Positions 1 through 6,304 are shown, counted from the first letter of the stretch. The stretch: DNA of 6,762 bases from Methanobacteriota archaeon (GCA_002728565.1 PBUX01000034.1:54636-61397); one strand, 5' to 3'. Program-made: numbers and translations. The notes: generated by a model not told the origin, from the sequence alone.

Positions 1-246
1 GTATCTTACTTGAATTGGAAATTCGTCTTGGTCAGTGAAGATGGCTACGAGACAAACATCCCAGAATCAAGATTTGGTTGGAAACTCTGGTCTAATTGCT
101 GGTATGACAATTCAACATGGGGGGGAAACTCGTCACATTGCCATGAAGAGGAGCCTATTGAGGAAACTCCGATGATTCCCAATGTTGCAGCCCCTCTTAC
201 AATAGCATCTATTGCAATGGCAGCCTTGATGTCAAGGCGCGTGTGA
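1..246 (+). CDS. Partial surface protein, C-terminal end with membrane anchor
   Basis: The reading frame is open from the first base to the TGA at 244-246, so this is the last 81 residues of a gene that begins outside the window. A TTG at 10 could be read as a start, but nothing supports it. The visible part is rich in Trp, Asn and Ser, has two cysteines (SNCWYD and SSHCHE) and two N-glycosylation-type sequons (NST, NSS). It then has an acidic Pro/Glu linker (EEEPIEE), a hydrophobic segment (about IPNVAAPLTIASIAMAAL) and a final SRRV. A linker, helix and terminal basic pair resemble C-terminal anchors or sorting signals of archaeal surface proteins. The exact sorting class is not recognisable. 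The function of the missing part is unknown. Its TGA overlaps the GTG of the next gene by four bases (GTGA), suggesting co-transcription. Confidence 0.6.
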   Translation, partial: VSYLNWKFVLVSEDGYETNIPESRFGWKLWSNCWYDNSTWGGNSSHCHEEEPIEETPMIPNVAAPLTIASIAMAALMSRRV

Positions 247-935
247 GAAGTCACATGGGCGAGGGCGACGATGAACCGGGTTTCATCCGTTTAGAGTTCC
301 ACGAACTGCCTCAGGGCGAGATGCTTTCCCGCGCACGCTCTTTTTATGAAAAAATGAAAAAGAGACGAACCTCTCGCCATTTCTCTAATCGTCAAGTGCC
401 TAGGGAATTGATCGAGCTAGCCATAAGAACCGCAGGGACTGCCCCTTCAGGAGCACACCTTCAACCATGGACTTTCGTAGCCGTCTCTGATCCAGATTTG
501 AAGTCTAGAATTAGACATGCAGCCGAAGCAGAAGAGAAGAAATTCTACGAGGACAGGATTCCAGAGGAATGGGCAGAGGTGCTAGAACCGCTGGGAACCG
601 ACCACATCAAGGAGCACATTACAGATGCGCCATGGGTTGTTGTCATATTCAGACATTCAAAGAGAAGCAGGTCCAATGGTGAAATGGCCCCGACATACTA
701 CTCGCAGGAGTCCTGTGGAATCGCTGCTGGTCTTTTCATCTCAGCAGTACACAACATGGGTCTGTCCACATTGACTCATACTCCTTCTCCAATGGGTTTT
801 CTTCGCGAAATTTTGAACCGTCCAGATCATGAGCATGCGATGTTACTACTTCCAGTGGGATTCCCCTCGGAGGAAGCCCGAGTTCCGGATCTGGTGCGCA
901 AGGATCTGGATGAAATGTCCAAGTTTTACGAGTGA
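243..935 (+). CDS. Nitroreductase-fold flavoprotein, iodotyrosine deiodinase-like
   Basis: This 230-residue protein belongs to the FMN-dependent nitroreductase superfamily and most resembles the iodotyrosine deiodinase (IYD) branch, which reductively dehalogenates iodo- or bromotyrosine. RRTSR at 41-45 is the N-terminal FMN-binding segment. TAGTAPSGAHLQPWTFV at 63-79 is nearly identical to the same stretch of animal IYD as I recall it. E98, Y102 and K123 fall at the spacing of the three human IYD lid residues that bind the amino-acid zwitterion (E157, Y161, K182). T180 in THTP matches the Thr near flavin N5. LLLPVGFPSEEARVPDL at 201-217 is the conserved C-terminal segment. There is no signal peptide or membrane anchor, so it should be cytosolic and soluble, unlike animal IYD. 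The GTG at 243 overlaps the upstream stop; ATG at 255 is an equally possible start (226 residues), and neither has a strong ribosome-binding site. The family is very likely; the substrate is inferred. Confidence 0.9.
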   Translation: MRSHMGEGDDEPGFIRLEFHELPQGEMLSRARSFYEKMKKRRTSRHFSNRQVPRELIELAIRTAGTAPSGAHLQPWTFVAVSDPDLKSRIRHAAEAEEKKFYEDRIPEEWAEVLEPLGTDHIKEHITDAPWVVVIFRHSKRSRSNGEMAPTYYSQESCGIAAGLFISAVHNMGLSTLTHTPSPMGFLREILNRPDHEHAMLLLPVGFPSEEARVPDLVRKDLDEMSKFYE

Positions 936-943
936 TTAATTAG
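936..943 (+). promoter_or_regulatory. Candidate TATA box for the cupredoxin lipoprotein gene
   Basis: TTAATTAG lies in the 28-base gap between the deiodinase-like gene and the next ATG. It is centred about 25 bases before that ATG, the distance expected for an archaeal TATA box if the transcript starts at or near the start codon (leaderless). The intervening bases contain no Shine-Dalgarno sequence, which fits a leaderless message. A single AT-rich octamer is weak evidence, and read-through from the upstream gene is also possible. Confidence 0.3.
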
Positions 944-963
944 CCTCACCTTCCTGCAGCAGC

Positions 964-2061
964 ATGCACAAAAATAGTCAGAATGCACTGGCAATGCTAT
1001 TAGCCCTAATTTTGACCGCCTCGGCCCTCTCTGGCTGTATGGCTTCCCAAGACGAACCAAGTGACGAAGTGAAGTCAGAAAACCTCGAAGACTGGAATGT
1101 CTTCCTCGTTCAGAGTTACTCCGACCTACCAATTTGCGACTCTTCTAAAGACGGTAGACTGTATTATGTCTCTTCCTCATCTGGATTCCAAGCCTGTTCT
1201 AATTCATCTTGGCAGGAAATCGATTTGACAGGGCCTTCGGGTGCAGATGGGGCGGATGGCATGCAGGGCCCAATGGGGGAGGTCGGCGCTCAGGGGCCAG
1301 CTGGACCCAAAGGGGAGCCCGGCACTCAGGGGCCATCCGGTCAACAAGGCCCCCCAGGACCACCCGGCCAAGATGGTAGCGACGGCACCTCATTCAATAT
1401 CGTAGGGACCGTGGAAGAAACATCTGATCTTGGAGAAATATACATCGGAGATGATGGCGATGCATTCCTCGTCAACTCCACCACGCACATTCACGTTTGG
1501 AGCATGGGCCAATGGGTGGATCTCGGAAACATCTCCGGCCCTAGGGGAATCGATGGACTCGACGGTGCAGATGGCGCCCAAGGGCCCCCTGGCCCCGCAG
1601 GGCCAAACGGTGAAGTTGGCGCCCAAGGGCCCCCTGGCCCCGCAGGGCCAAACGGTGCAGATGGCGCCCAAGGGCCCCCGGGCCCCGCAGGGCCAAACGG
1701 TGCAGATGGGTCCATGCCCACGGTAATGGAAATGACAGTCACCGTTTCAAGCATGAAGTACTTCGTGGAAGGAATTCAGCAGGGAACAATCACACTCTAC
1801 AGGGGGTTCACATACTCCTTTGACCAGTCAGCGTCAAGCAACTCAATACATCCACTAAAGATCTCCACTACTAGCGATGGAACTCATGGCGGGGGGTCCG
1901 AATATACGGCTGGAATCACATACTCTGGAACCCAGGGTACCGATGGTTTGTTGACTTTCACAGTCCCTCTGGACGCCCCAAGCACCCTATACTACTACTG
2001 CTCTAACCATGCATCGATGGGCGGTTCGATTTCAGTGCAATCCCTTGGTGGAGTTGCGTGA
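964..2061 (+). CDS. Collagen-like lipoprotein with C-terminal cupredoxin domain
   Basis: This is a 365-residue exported lipoprotein. Residues 1-24 are a signal peptide ending in the lipobox LSGC, with C25 as the lipidated cysteine. A small module (about 41-89, with C58 and C78) precedes 18 uninterrupted Gly-X-Y triplets (90-143). A second, similar module (144-191) precedes 20 triplets (192-251). The last 114 residues form a beta-rich cupredoxin-like domain. H296 (in IHPLKI) and C346, H349 and M352 (in CSNHASMGG) make a complete type 1 copper ligand set. The likely architecture is a lipid-anchored, rod-like stalk presenting a blue-copper electron carrier or copper binder outside the cell. The collagen triplets lie between globular parts and are perfectly in phase, so they are real structure. 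The redox partner is unknown. The ATG at 964 is the only start that yields an intact signal peptide. The gene converges on the transporter gene with 19 bases between stops. Confidence 0.92.
   Translation: MHKNSQNALAMLLALILTASALSGCMASQDEPSDEVKSENLEDWNVFLVQSYSDLPICDSSKDGRLYYVSSSSGFQACSNSSWQEIDLTGPSGADGADGMQGPMGEVGAQGPAGPKGEPGTQGPSGQQGPPGPPGQDGSDGTSFNIVGTVEETSDLGEIYIGDDGDAFLVNSTTHIHVWSMGQWVDLGNISGPRGIDGLDGADGAQGPPGPAGPNGEVGAQGPPGPAGPNGADGAQGPPGPAGPNGADGSMPTVMEMTVTVSSMKYFVEGIQQGTITLYRGFTYSFDQSASSNSIHPLKISTTSDGTHGGGSEYTAGITYSGTQGTDGLLTFTVPLDAPSTLYYYCSNHASMGGSISVQSLGGVA
1564..1709 (+). repeat. 45-bp tandem repeat in the second collagen block, 3.2 copies
   Basis: Three full copies lie at 1564-1608, 1609-1653 and 1654-1698, with an 11-base partial copy at 1699-1709. 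Each encodes five triplets (GAD GAQ GPP GPA GPN). Copy 2 differs from copy 1 at two bases, giving GEV in place of GAD. Copy 3 differs from copy 1 at one silent base (CCT to CCG). The unit is a multiple of three, so gain or loss of copies changes stalk length without a frameshift. Confidence 0.93.
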
Positions 2062-2069
2062 CAGAATGG

Positions 2070-2074
2070 AAAAA
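2070..2074 (-). terminator. Possible oligo-T terminator of the transporter gene
   Basis: On the minus strand a run of five T residues lies 6-11 bases after the stop of the transporter gene, in the 19-base gap between two convergent genes. Archaeal RNA polymerase can terminate at short oligo-T tracts without a stem. There is no hairpin here and the run is short, so this is tentative. Confidence 0.25.
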
Positions 2075-2080
2075 GCCGCA

Positions 2081-3025
2081 TTAGCTCGCTCTCATCACGT
2101 CATCGGTCTTTTCGGGCGGTACGGCGAATGCCAAGACGACTCCAGAACCGATAATTAGCAAACCCCCCAACCAGTCCGCCGCCCTAAGCGACTCATCGAA
2201 TAGAACAAATCCGTAAAATGTCGCCACTATCACAGTTAGGTAAGAGAAGGCACTCACCCAAGCTGCGTTCGCATTGTGATAGGCCATCGTGATTCCCACT
2301 TGGCCACCACCCGCACCTATCCCTATTCCGATCAGGGCCGCAGTGGTCTTGCCGTCCAGAGTCAGTAAATCCGGAGCTGATTGCACTATGCTTCCTGCCA
2401 CTGAAAATACAGCGAACCAGAAAACTACGGAAGCAGGGGAATCGGTCTTTCTCAGCTCTCGGACGTACATATATGCCAAAGCAGCGAAGAATCCTGACCC
2501 CAATGCAAGTAAAGCGTCAGGCTCTACAGTGCCCAGATCTGGAGAGATAATCAGCACGATCCCTCCAAATGCCGTCAATACCAGAAGTGCGACGCTGGTT
2601 GAGACCTTCTCTGCGAGAATCCTGCCTGACAACAACGCTACGAATAGTGGGCCAGTGTATTGCAGAGTCACGGCTTGGCCGATTGGAATCCTGCCCAGTG
2701 CCGTGAAATACAGGATCATAGCTATCAGTCCCACTAAGCAACGGATTAGCATTGTCTTCCTGTCATTCACTCTTAGGCTGACGCCCCTGCTAGCCGCGAA
2801 CGCTGCAACAGCGAATGCAATTACAGCCGAGCGCACCATTATGATCATCCACACATCAGCACTATCGCTAGTCCATTTCACCAGCGCATTCATGCTCCCG
2901 AAGCAGAAACTGCCAAAGATCATCCAAAGCACGGCTAACCTGGGCGAATCGGGCGACTCTTGCTCAGAAACGAAAGAGGAAAGGTCGGGCGCATCACTCA
3001 TTTCATAGGTCTCCCTAAGACCCAT
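2081..3025 (-). CDS. EamA/DMT-family membrane transporter
   Basis: From ATG 3025 this is a 314-residue integral membrane protein. It has about ten hydrophobic helices: roughly 30-50, 57-77, 94-110, 116-134, 143-161, 170-188, 197-215, 228-247, 253-275 and 284-302. They form two EamA repeats, the standard plan of drug/metabolite transporters. The segment 109-140 (ALGRIPIGQAV through PLFVALLSGRILAEK) has the family pattern at helices 4-5, and FDESL at 276-280 is its counterpart in the second half. Length and helix count are normal. Substrate cannot be read from sequence; amino acids, nucleosides, S-adenosylmethionine or other metabolites are all known for the superfamily. Possible starts are GTG 3043 (overlapping the parA stop as GTGA), ATG 3025 (GAGGG six bases upstream) and ATG 3001 (AGGGAG nine bases upstream). 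I chose 3025. It is probably co-transcribed with parA, with no evident functional link. Confidence 0.88.
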   Translation of the reverse strand: MGLRETYEMSDAPDLSSFVSEQESPDSPRLAVLWMIFGSFCFGSMNALVKWTSDSADVWMIIMVRSAVIAFAVAAFAASRGVSLRVNDRKTMLIRCLVGLIAMILYFTALGRIPIGQAVTLQYTGPLFVALLSGRILAEKVSTSVALLVLTAFGGIVLIISPDLGTVEPDALLALGSGFFAALAYMYVRELRKTDSPASVVFWFAVFSVAGSIVQSAPDLLTLDGKTTAALIGIGIGAGGGQVGITMAYHNANAAWVSAFSYLTVIVATFYGFVLFDESLRAADWLGGLLIIGSGVVLAFAVPPEKTDDVMRAS

Positions 3026-3031
3026 ACCAAG

Positions 3032-3036
3032 CCCTC
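3032..3036 (-). promoter_or_regulatory. Shine-Dalgarno supporting transporter start at 3025
   Basis: On the minus strand GAGGG lies six bases before ATG 3025, inside the end of the parA gene region. A second purine tract, AGGGAG at 3011-3016, sits nine bases before ATG 3001. The start is therefore ambiguous between the two. Either lies just downstream of the parA stop and fits translation re-initiation. Confidence 0.45.
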
Positions 3037-3039
3037 TTT

Positions 3040-3987
3040 TCACCTATCCAGACCCCATCTTCTCTCTAGAGCAGTTGTAATTTCTTGGTAGTCCTTTCCC
3101 CCTGGGCTCGATGGGTCGTGCAAGTGTATTGGAACTCCATGGCTCGGTGCCTCCGCCAGTCTAACGTTCCTCCTAATTGCCGGATTTACGACCAATTCCG
3201 GAAACGCCTCTAGGAGCTCTCCTGCAACTTGTTGATTCAGCAGTGTCTTTGAGTGCATTGTCAGAAGTATCCCATCGACTCCAATGTCGCCATTCAGCAG
3301 TCCCCTAACTTCTCTGATCGTGCCTGCCAACAAGGCCAAACCCTCCAATGCGAAATACTCTGTTTGAACCGGTATCAGTATCCCGTCTGAGGCCACTAGG
3401 GCATTGATTGTGACCAATCCCAATGATGGGGGGGTATCAATCAAAACAACATCGTAATGTGGTAAAAGAGGCTTAAGGGCATCCTTCATCCTTCTCTCCC
3501 GTCCCAGCTGCCTGAGCATCTCCTGTTCAAGGCCGATTAGACTCCGGTCTCCGACAATGATGTGCAATCCCTCCACAGCCGTTGCGTGTCTCGAATCAAC
3601 AGCCGTCTCAGGACTAAGTATCAGATCTCTGGTCGTGGTTCTTACCTTGCTCTTATCGACTCCTAGCCCCGTCGCGCAGTTTCCCTGCGAATCCGAGTCA
3701 ACAACCAGAACTCTGTACCCCCTAAGGGCCAATTGCGCCCCAATATTGATCACAGTCGTCGTTTTCCCAACCCCTCCCTTTTGATTCGTAACGGTAACCA
3801 CCCTTGCCCTACCGTCTGGAGTGGGCAGTGAGTGCGGCAAATCCATCGGCGTTCCGGACTCAGCTTTGCTGAATTCGTCAATTGAATCAAGTGGGGCCAT
3901 CCCCTCAGCTTCTTCTGTTTCTGTAAATTCTACGTCAATCACAATGGGCGAGTCGGCTCCTCCACCCTCATAGCCCGATCCACTCAC
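3040..3987 (-). CDS. parA: ParA/Soj-family partition ATPase, orphan (no ParB nearby)
   Basis: This is a 315-residue P-loop ATPase of the ParA/MinD class (numbering from GTG 3987). The deviant Walker A motif KGGVGKTT is at 70-77 with the signature lysine K70. DSDSQGN at 97-103 is the A' motif, and VVLIDTPPS at 180-188 is Walker B. IRRNVRLAEAPSHGVPI at 271-287 is the C-terminal segment typical of chromosomal Soj proteins. ParA proteins dimerise on ATP, bind DNA non-specifically and position cargo over the nucleoid. The core from about residue 60 is a normal ParA length (~255). Residues 1-59 are an extra acidic, Pro/Ser-containing tail. The open frame extends to TTG 4062, but those 25 codons cross an inverted repeat and read as a basic, unconserved-looking stretch. 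GTG 3987 has GAGAG three bases upstream. ATG 3900 is also possible. The usual partner parB is absent here; a SAP-domain membrane protein precedes it. Confidence 0.92.
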   Translation of the reverse strand: MSGSGYEGGGADSPIVIDVEFTETEEAEGMAPLDSIDEFSKAESGTPMDLPHSLPTPDGRARVVTVTNQKGGVGKTTTVINIGAQLALRGYRVLVVDSDSQGNCATGLGVDKSKVRTTTRDLILSPETAVDSRHATAVEGLHIIVGDRSLIGLEQEMLRQLGRERRMKDALKPLLPHYDVVLIDTPPSLGLVTINALVASDGILIPVQTEYFALEGLALLAGTIREVRGLLNGDIGVDGILLTMHSKTLLNQQVAGELLEAFPELVVNPAIRRNVRLAEAPSHGVPIHLHDPSSPGGKDYQEITTALERRWGLDR

Positions 3988-4027
3988 GATCTCTCGTCGC
4001 TTGAAATGGTGTTGAAGATGACGCTCA

Positions 4028-4053
4028 CGAAAAATGGAAAAATGGGTTTTTCG
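4028..4053 (-). terminator. Inverted repeat with oligo-T runs between SAP gene and parA
   Basis: CGAAAAA at 4028-4034 pairs perfectly with TTTTTCG at 4047-4053 across a 12-base loop. Read on the minus strand, the element also contains the direct repeat CCATTTTT twice, giving two runs of five T within 20 bases of the SAP gene stop (4063-4065). Oligo-T tracts are archaeal termination signals, so this may end or reduce transcription between the SAP gene and parA. It could instead be a regulator-binding site or be coding if parA starts at TTG 4062. Confidence 0.4.
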
Positions 4054-4062
4054 GATGTTCAA

Positions 4063-6168
4063 TCAACTTTCGATGTGGTACCATGCAATCATCTCCCCAG
4101 TCTCGGCATCCATTGCCATTAGCAACGAGTTTTCCAAATTGTTCTCAGACCATTCCCTGCTAGCAGTGAAAGTGACTTTGCCAGAGTCAATGTCTCCAGG
4201 AAGAATGCTGATTATTTGATTCTCTTCCGTAACTGAGAGCCTGTAACCAACCGATGAATCTGGTGCCCAAACACTCCTTTCGGTTGGGTCATTCACGTCA
4301 ATATATTGATTGAGATCTGGGTACCTCTGTTCATTCAGCACCCTCTCTTCAAGCAATGAAAGTGGATGCGTCGCTGGGATGTCACTGTTCCAATCAACCT
4401 CTCCCTTGGAATTCGAAGCACTCTCTATAAGATCGCATCCTGAACCACCATCATCCCCCCTAAGGATTATCCATCCAGAGCGCTCAGAGTCATCGACCCA
4501 TGACAAATTCCAATGAGGAAGCCCCTCGGACTCAAACCACTCGGCTCTCCAAATGTAACCCCCCTTATTCAGAGAATCCATCGCGTCGCTGGTGGAATGA
4601 TTATTTTCCAGGCATGATTTTGCAGCCTCAAGATTGAAATCTCTAATTTCAGACTCGTCAATCATGCTATCCACCCAGTTCTGCTCCGTAGAAGATGTCG
4701 GCCGGTCTTCACCGGGGCTTGGCTTGATGTAATCCCTGCCCCAGTCTATTTCAACACTACCGGGAACGAATGATGACATAGACATCGCCATTTGTATCTC
4801 AAGCCTTCCTTCTGGAAGCAGCTCATCGGACAGGGTACTTACAAGGAAGTCACAGTCATCAGTCTCCAGGCTCTTATCCAGAACTATGTCAACATCCTGC
4901 TCAACCGGCCAAGGAACGCTCTTCGACACCAGAAGAGACATACGGGCATGCCCATAACACCTTCCTATGTCTTCATGCTCCATTTCAATTGGATACACCA
5001 AACCATGAGAGGGATGGGAATATTCGTTTCCTACTGACCATCTCCAGTCAGAATTCCATTCAATGTCTGAATCCGTAGAACTGGCTCCTCTGGAAATAAT
5101 AGAATCTTCGAAGAAGTCTCTCAGCTCTATTGGCCTGAGTGGGAAAGATAGGGTCGATGCAAGTTGGCCTATCCCTCCAAGACTACCCGAGTCGTAAGTG
5201 ACAATCCTAAGATTGCTCGTGACCATGTCTGCATCGGTGAACGAAATGCTTGAGTCGACCCTCTTTACATCAACGCTGTCCAGCTCTACCCAAGCATCTG
5301 TTTCGATCGAGAGCTTGTTATCAGATAGGGACCAACCTAGGTTTCCGCATTCACCAGAACTCCTCTGCGCCTTTCCCTCCAAATCAACATCCAAAACCAT
5401 CTCTGTCTCCTTTTTAGCCGAAAGGAAACCCATTCTTCCGAGACTATCGGTGGTTTCTACTGCGCCCGAATTCTGCCCCTCGGCTATGGAAACTTTCCCA
5501 TTTCCAGACAAGTCGACCTTCAGACGGCCACAGGCCTCATCCAGAATCTCACCTGCCGAGTCCTTGATCAGGTCCACCATTTCATCGCCCTCAATTTCAA
5601 TCATCGAATCACCGACTTGGAAGTCCATACTATCCCCGAAGCTTAGAGGCTCAGTAACAAAACCGGAGCCTCTCTGAACCAAGGCCGTTGCTAATGCCCC
5701 AACAAGGATGGCCACTACGGCCACTGCGGCCACTGTCTTCCATCTCCTCTGCATGGACTCCAGAGTCGGAATTGGAATGACAATGGAAGGGGCATCATCT
5801 TCCCTCTCGGTGACCGTTCTCTCGGGAGGCCTTTCTTCTGGTAGCACAACGTCATTGATTTCACCCTCGACTCCTACCACCTCTGCCTCGACAACTTCTT
5901 CCTTGAGCCTAGACAAAACCTCCTCAATTAGCTCCGAGTGCTCCGTTTCTGACTCCGCTGTGTCATCATCTTCCATGATTAAAGCCTCAACTACCTCCTC
6001 TTCATTGACAATCAATTCGTCATCTTCCCCAATATCTGCAGAAATCCTGTCGACTAGCTCGGATTTCTTTCCAGAGACAAACAGACCTCTATCTTTGCAG
6101 ATTCCCCTTAGTTCTGCAACAGTCATTGAATTCAATGATGACCTGTCAAGGGAATCGCCGGGTGCCAT
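4063..6168 (-). CDS. SAP-domain single-pass membrane protein with large outer domain
   Basis: This is a 701-residue protein (from ATG 6168) that I do not recognise as a named family. Residues 15-44 match a SAP motif: TVAELRGICKDRG, then VSGKKSELVDRI, a helix-turn-helix-like pair that binds DNA in other proteins. Residues 46-130 are strongly acidic, probably a disordered linker with a Glu-rich helical part. One hydrophobic helix lies at 145-164 (TVAAVAVVAILVGALATALV), preceded by basic QRRWK, so the N-terminus should be cytoplasmic. Residues 165-701 form a large acidic outer domain with six cysteines (213, 274, 404, 439, 519, 578), enough for three disulfides. It ends in AMDAETGEMIAWYHIES, like terminal beta strands of PepSY-type domains, though that is only a resemblance. 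ATG 6186 would add six residues. The gene is first in a block with parA and the transporter. It may link DNA to the membrane (inference). Confidence 0.87.
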   Translation of the reverse strand: MAPGDSLDRSSLNSMTVAELRGICKDRGLFVSGKKSELVDRISADIGEDDELIVNEEEVVEALIMEDDDTAESETEHSELIEEVLSRLKEEVVEAEVVGVEGEINDVVLPEERPPERTVTEREDDAPSIVIPIPTLESMQRRWKTVAAVAVVAILVGALATALVQRGSGFVTEPLSFGDSMDFQVGDSMIEIEGDEMVDLIKDSAGEILDEACGRLKVDLSGNGKVSIAEGQNSGAVETTDSLGRMGFLSAKKETEMVLDVDLEGKAQRSSGECGNLGWSLSDNKLSIETDAWVELDSVDVKRVDSSISFTDADMVTSNLRIVTYDSGSLGGIGQLASTLSFPLRPIELRDFFEDSIISRGASSTDSDIEWNSDWRWSVGNEYSHPSHGLVYPIEMEHEDIGRCYGHARMSLLVSKSVPWPVEQDVDIVLDKSLETDDCDFLVSTLSDELLPEGRLEIQMAMSMSSFVPGSVEIDWGRDYIKPSPGEDRPTSSTEQNWVDSMIDESEIRDFNLEAAKSCLENNHSTSDAMDSLNKGGYIWRAEWFESEGLPHWNLSWVDDSERSGWIILRGDDGGSGCDLIESASNSKGEVDWNSDIPATHPLSLLEERVLNEQRYPDLNQYIDVNDPTERSVWAPDSSVGYRLSVTEENQIISILPGDIDSGKVTFTASREWSENNLENSLLMAMDAETGEMIAWYHIES

Positions 6169-6175
6169 ATTACAT

Positions 6176-6180
6176 CCCCC
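6176..6180 (-). promoter_or_regulatory. Shine-Dalgarno-like tract deciding the SAP gene start
   Basis: Five G residues on the minus strand (GGGGGATG) end seven bases before ATG 6168. This favours 6168 over the in-frame ATG at 6186, which has no purine-rich tract before it. It is an imperfect match to GGAGGTGA. Confidence 0.45.
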
Positions 6181-6186
6181 AGTCAT

Positions 6187-6304
6187 ATAGGACAGCTTTC
6201 AACATCTTCGCTCTCACGGGCCAAATTACGCTCATCGTTGAGCAAAGGTAGCCTTTTCGAATTAAATCAAAGACTTGAAGGCCATCCCCATAGGCGCGCG
6301 GTCA
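6187..6304. promoter_or_regulatory. Divergent promoter region between SAP gene and rimK
   Basis: This 118-base stretch separates two genes read in opposite directions and must hold both promoters. GAATTAAATC at 6259-6268 is a TATA-like candidate for rimK, about 42 bases before its ATG, implying a short leader of roughly 15 bases. TAATTT on the minus strand at 6223-6228 is a candidate for the SAP gene, about 57 bases before ATG 6168. No operator-like repeat is evident. The assignment rests on AT-richness and distance only. Confidence 0.4.

Noticed and set aside
1564..1709. CRISPR-like or regulatory repeat array
   Set aside because: Copies are directly adjacent with no spacers and stay in frame as collagen triplets.
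1491..1754. Minus-strand Pro/Gly-rich open frame, and the plus-strand frame at 1430-1726
   Set aside because: Both are shadows of the collagen-like repeats; the in-phase Gly-X-Y frame with signal peptide and copper ligands is the real gene.
2289..3008. 239-codon plus-strand open frame
   Set aside because: It lies wholly antisense to a ten-helix transporter with clear EamA motifs and shows no recognisable domain of its own.
3428..3434. Run of seven G (seven C on the coding strand) inside the ParA Walker B region, and a similar run at 119-125, as phase-variable tracts
   Set aside because: They are explained by Thr-Pro-Pro and Trp-Gly-Gly codons; the frames are intact and seven bases is short for slippage control.
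3040..3987. Plasmid or mobile-element partition module
   Set aside because: No parB, replication gene, integrase or direct-repeat centromere is present, and the C-terminal motif is of the chromosomal Soj type.
5708..6190. 160-codon Ser/Thr-rich plus-strand open frame
   Set aside because: It is the reverse reading of the Glu/Asp-rich linker of the SAP protein; the Ser bias follows from antisense acidic codons.
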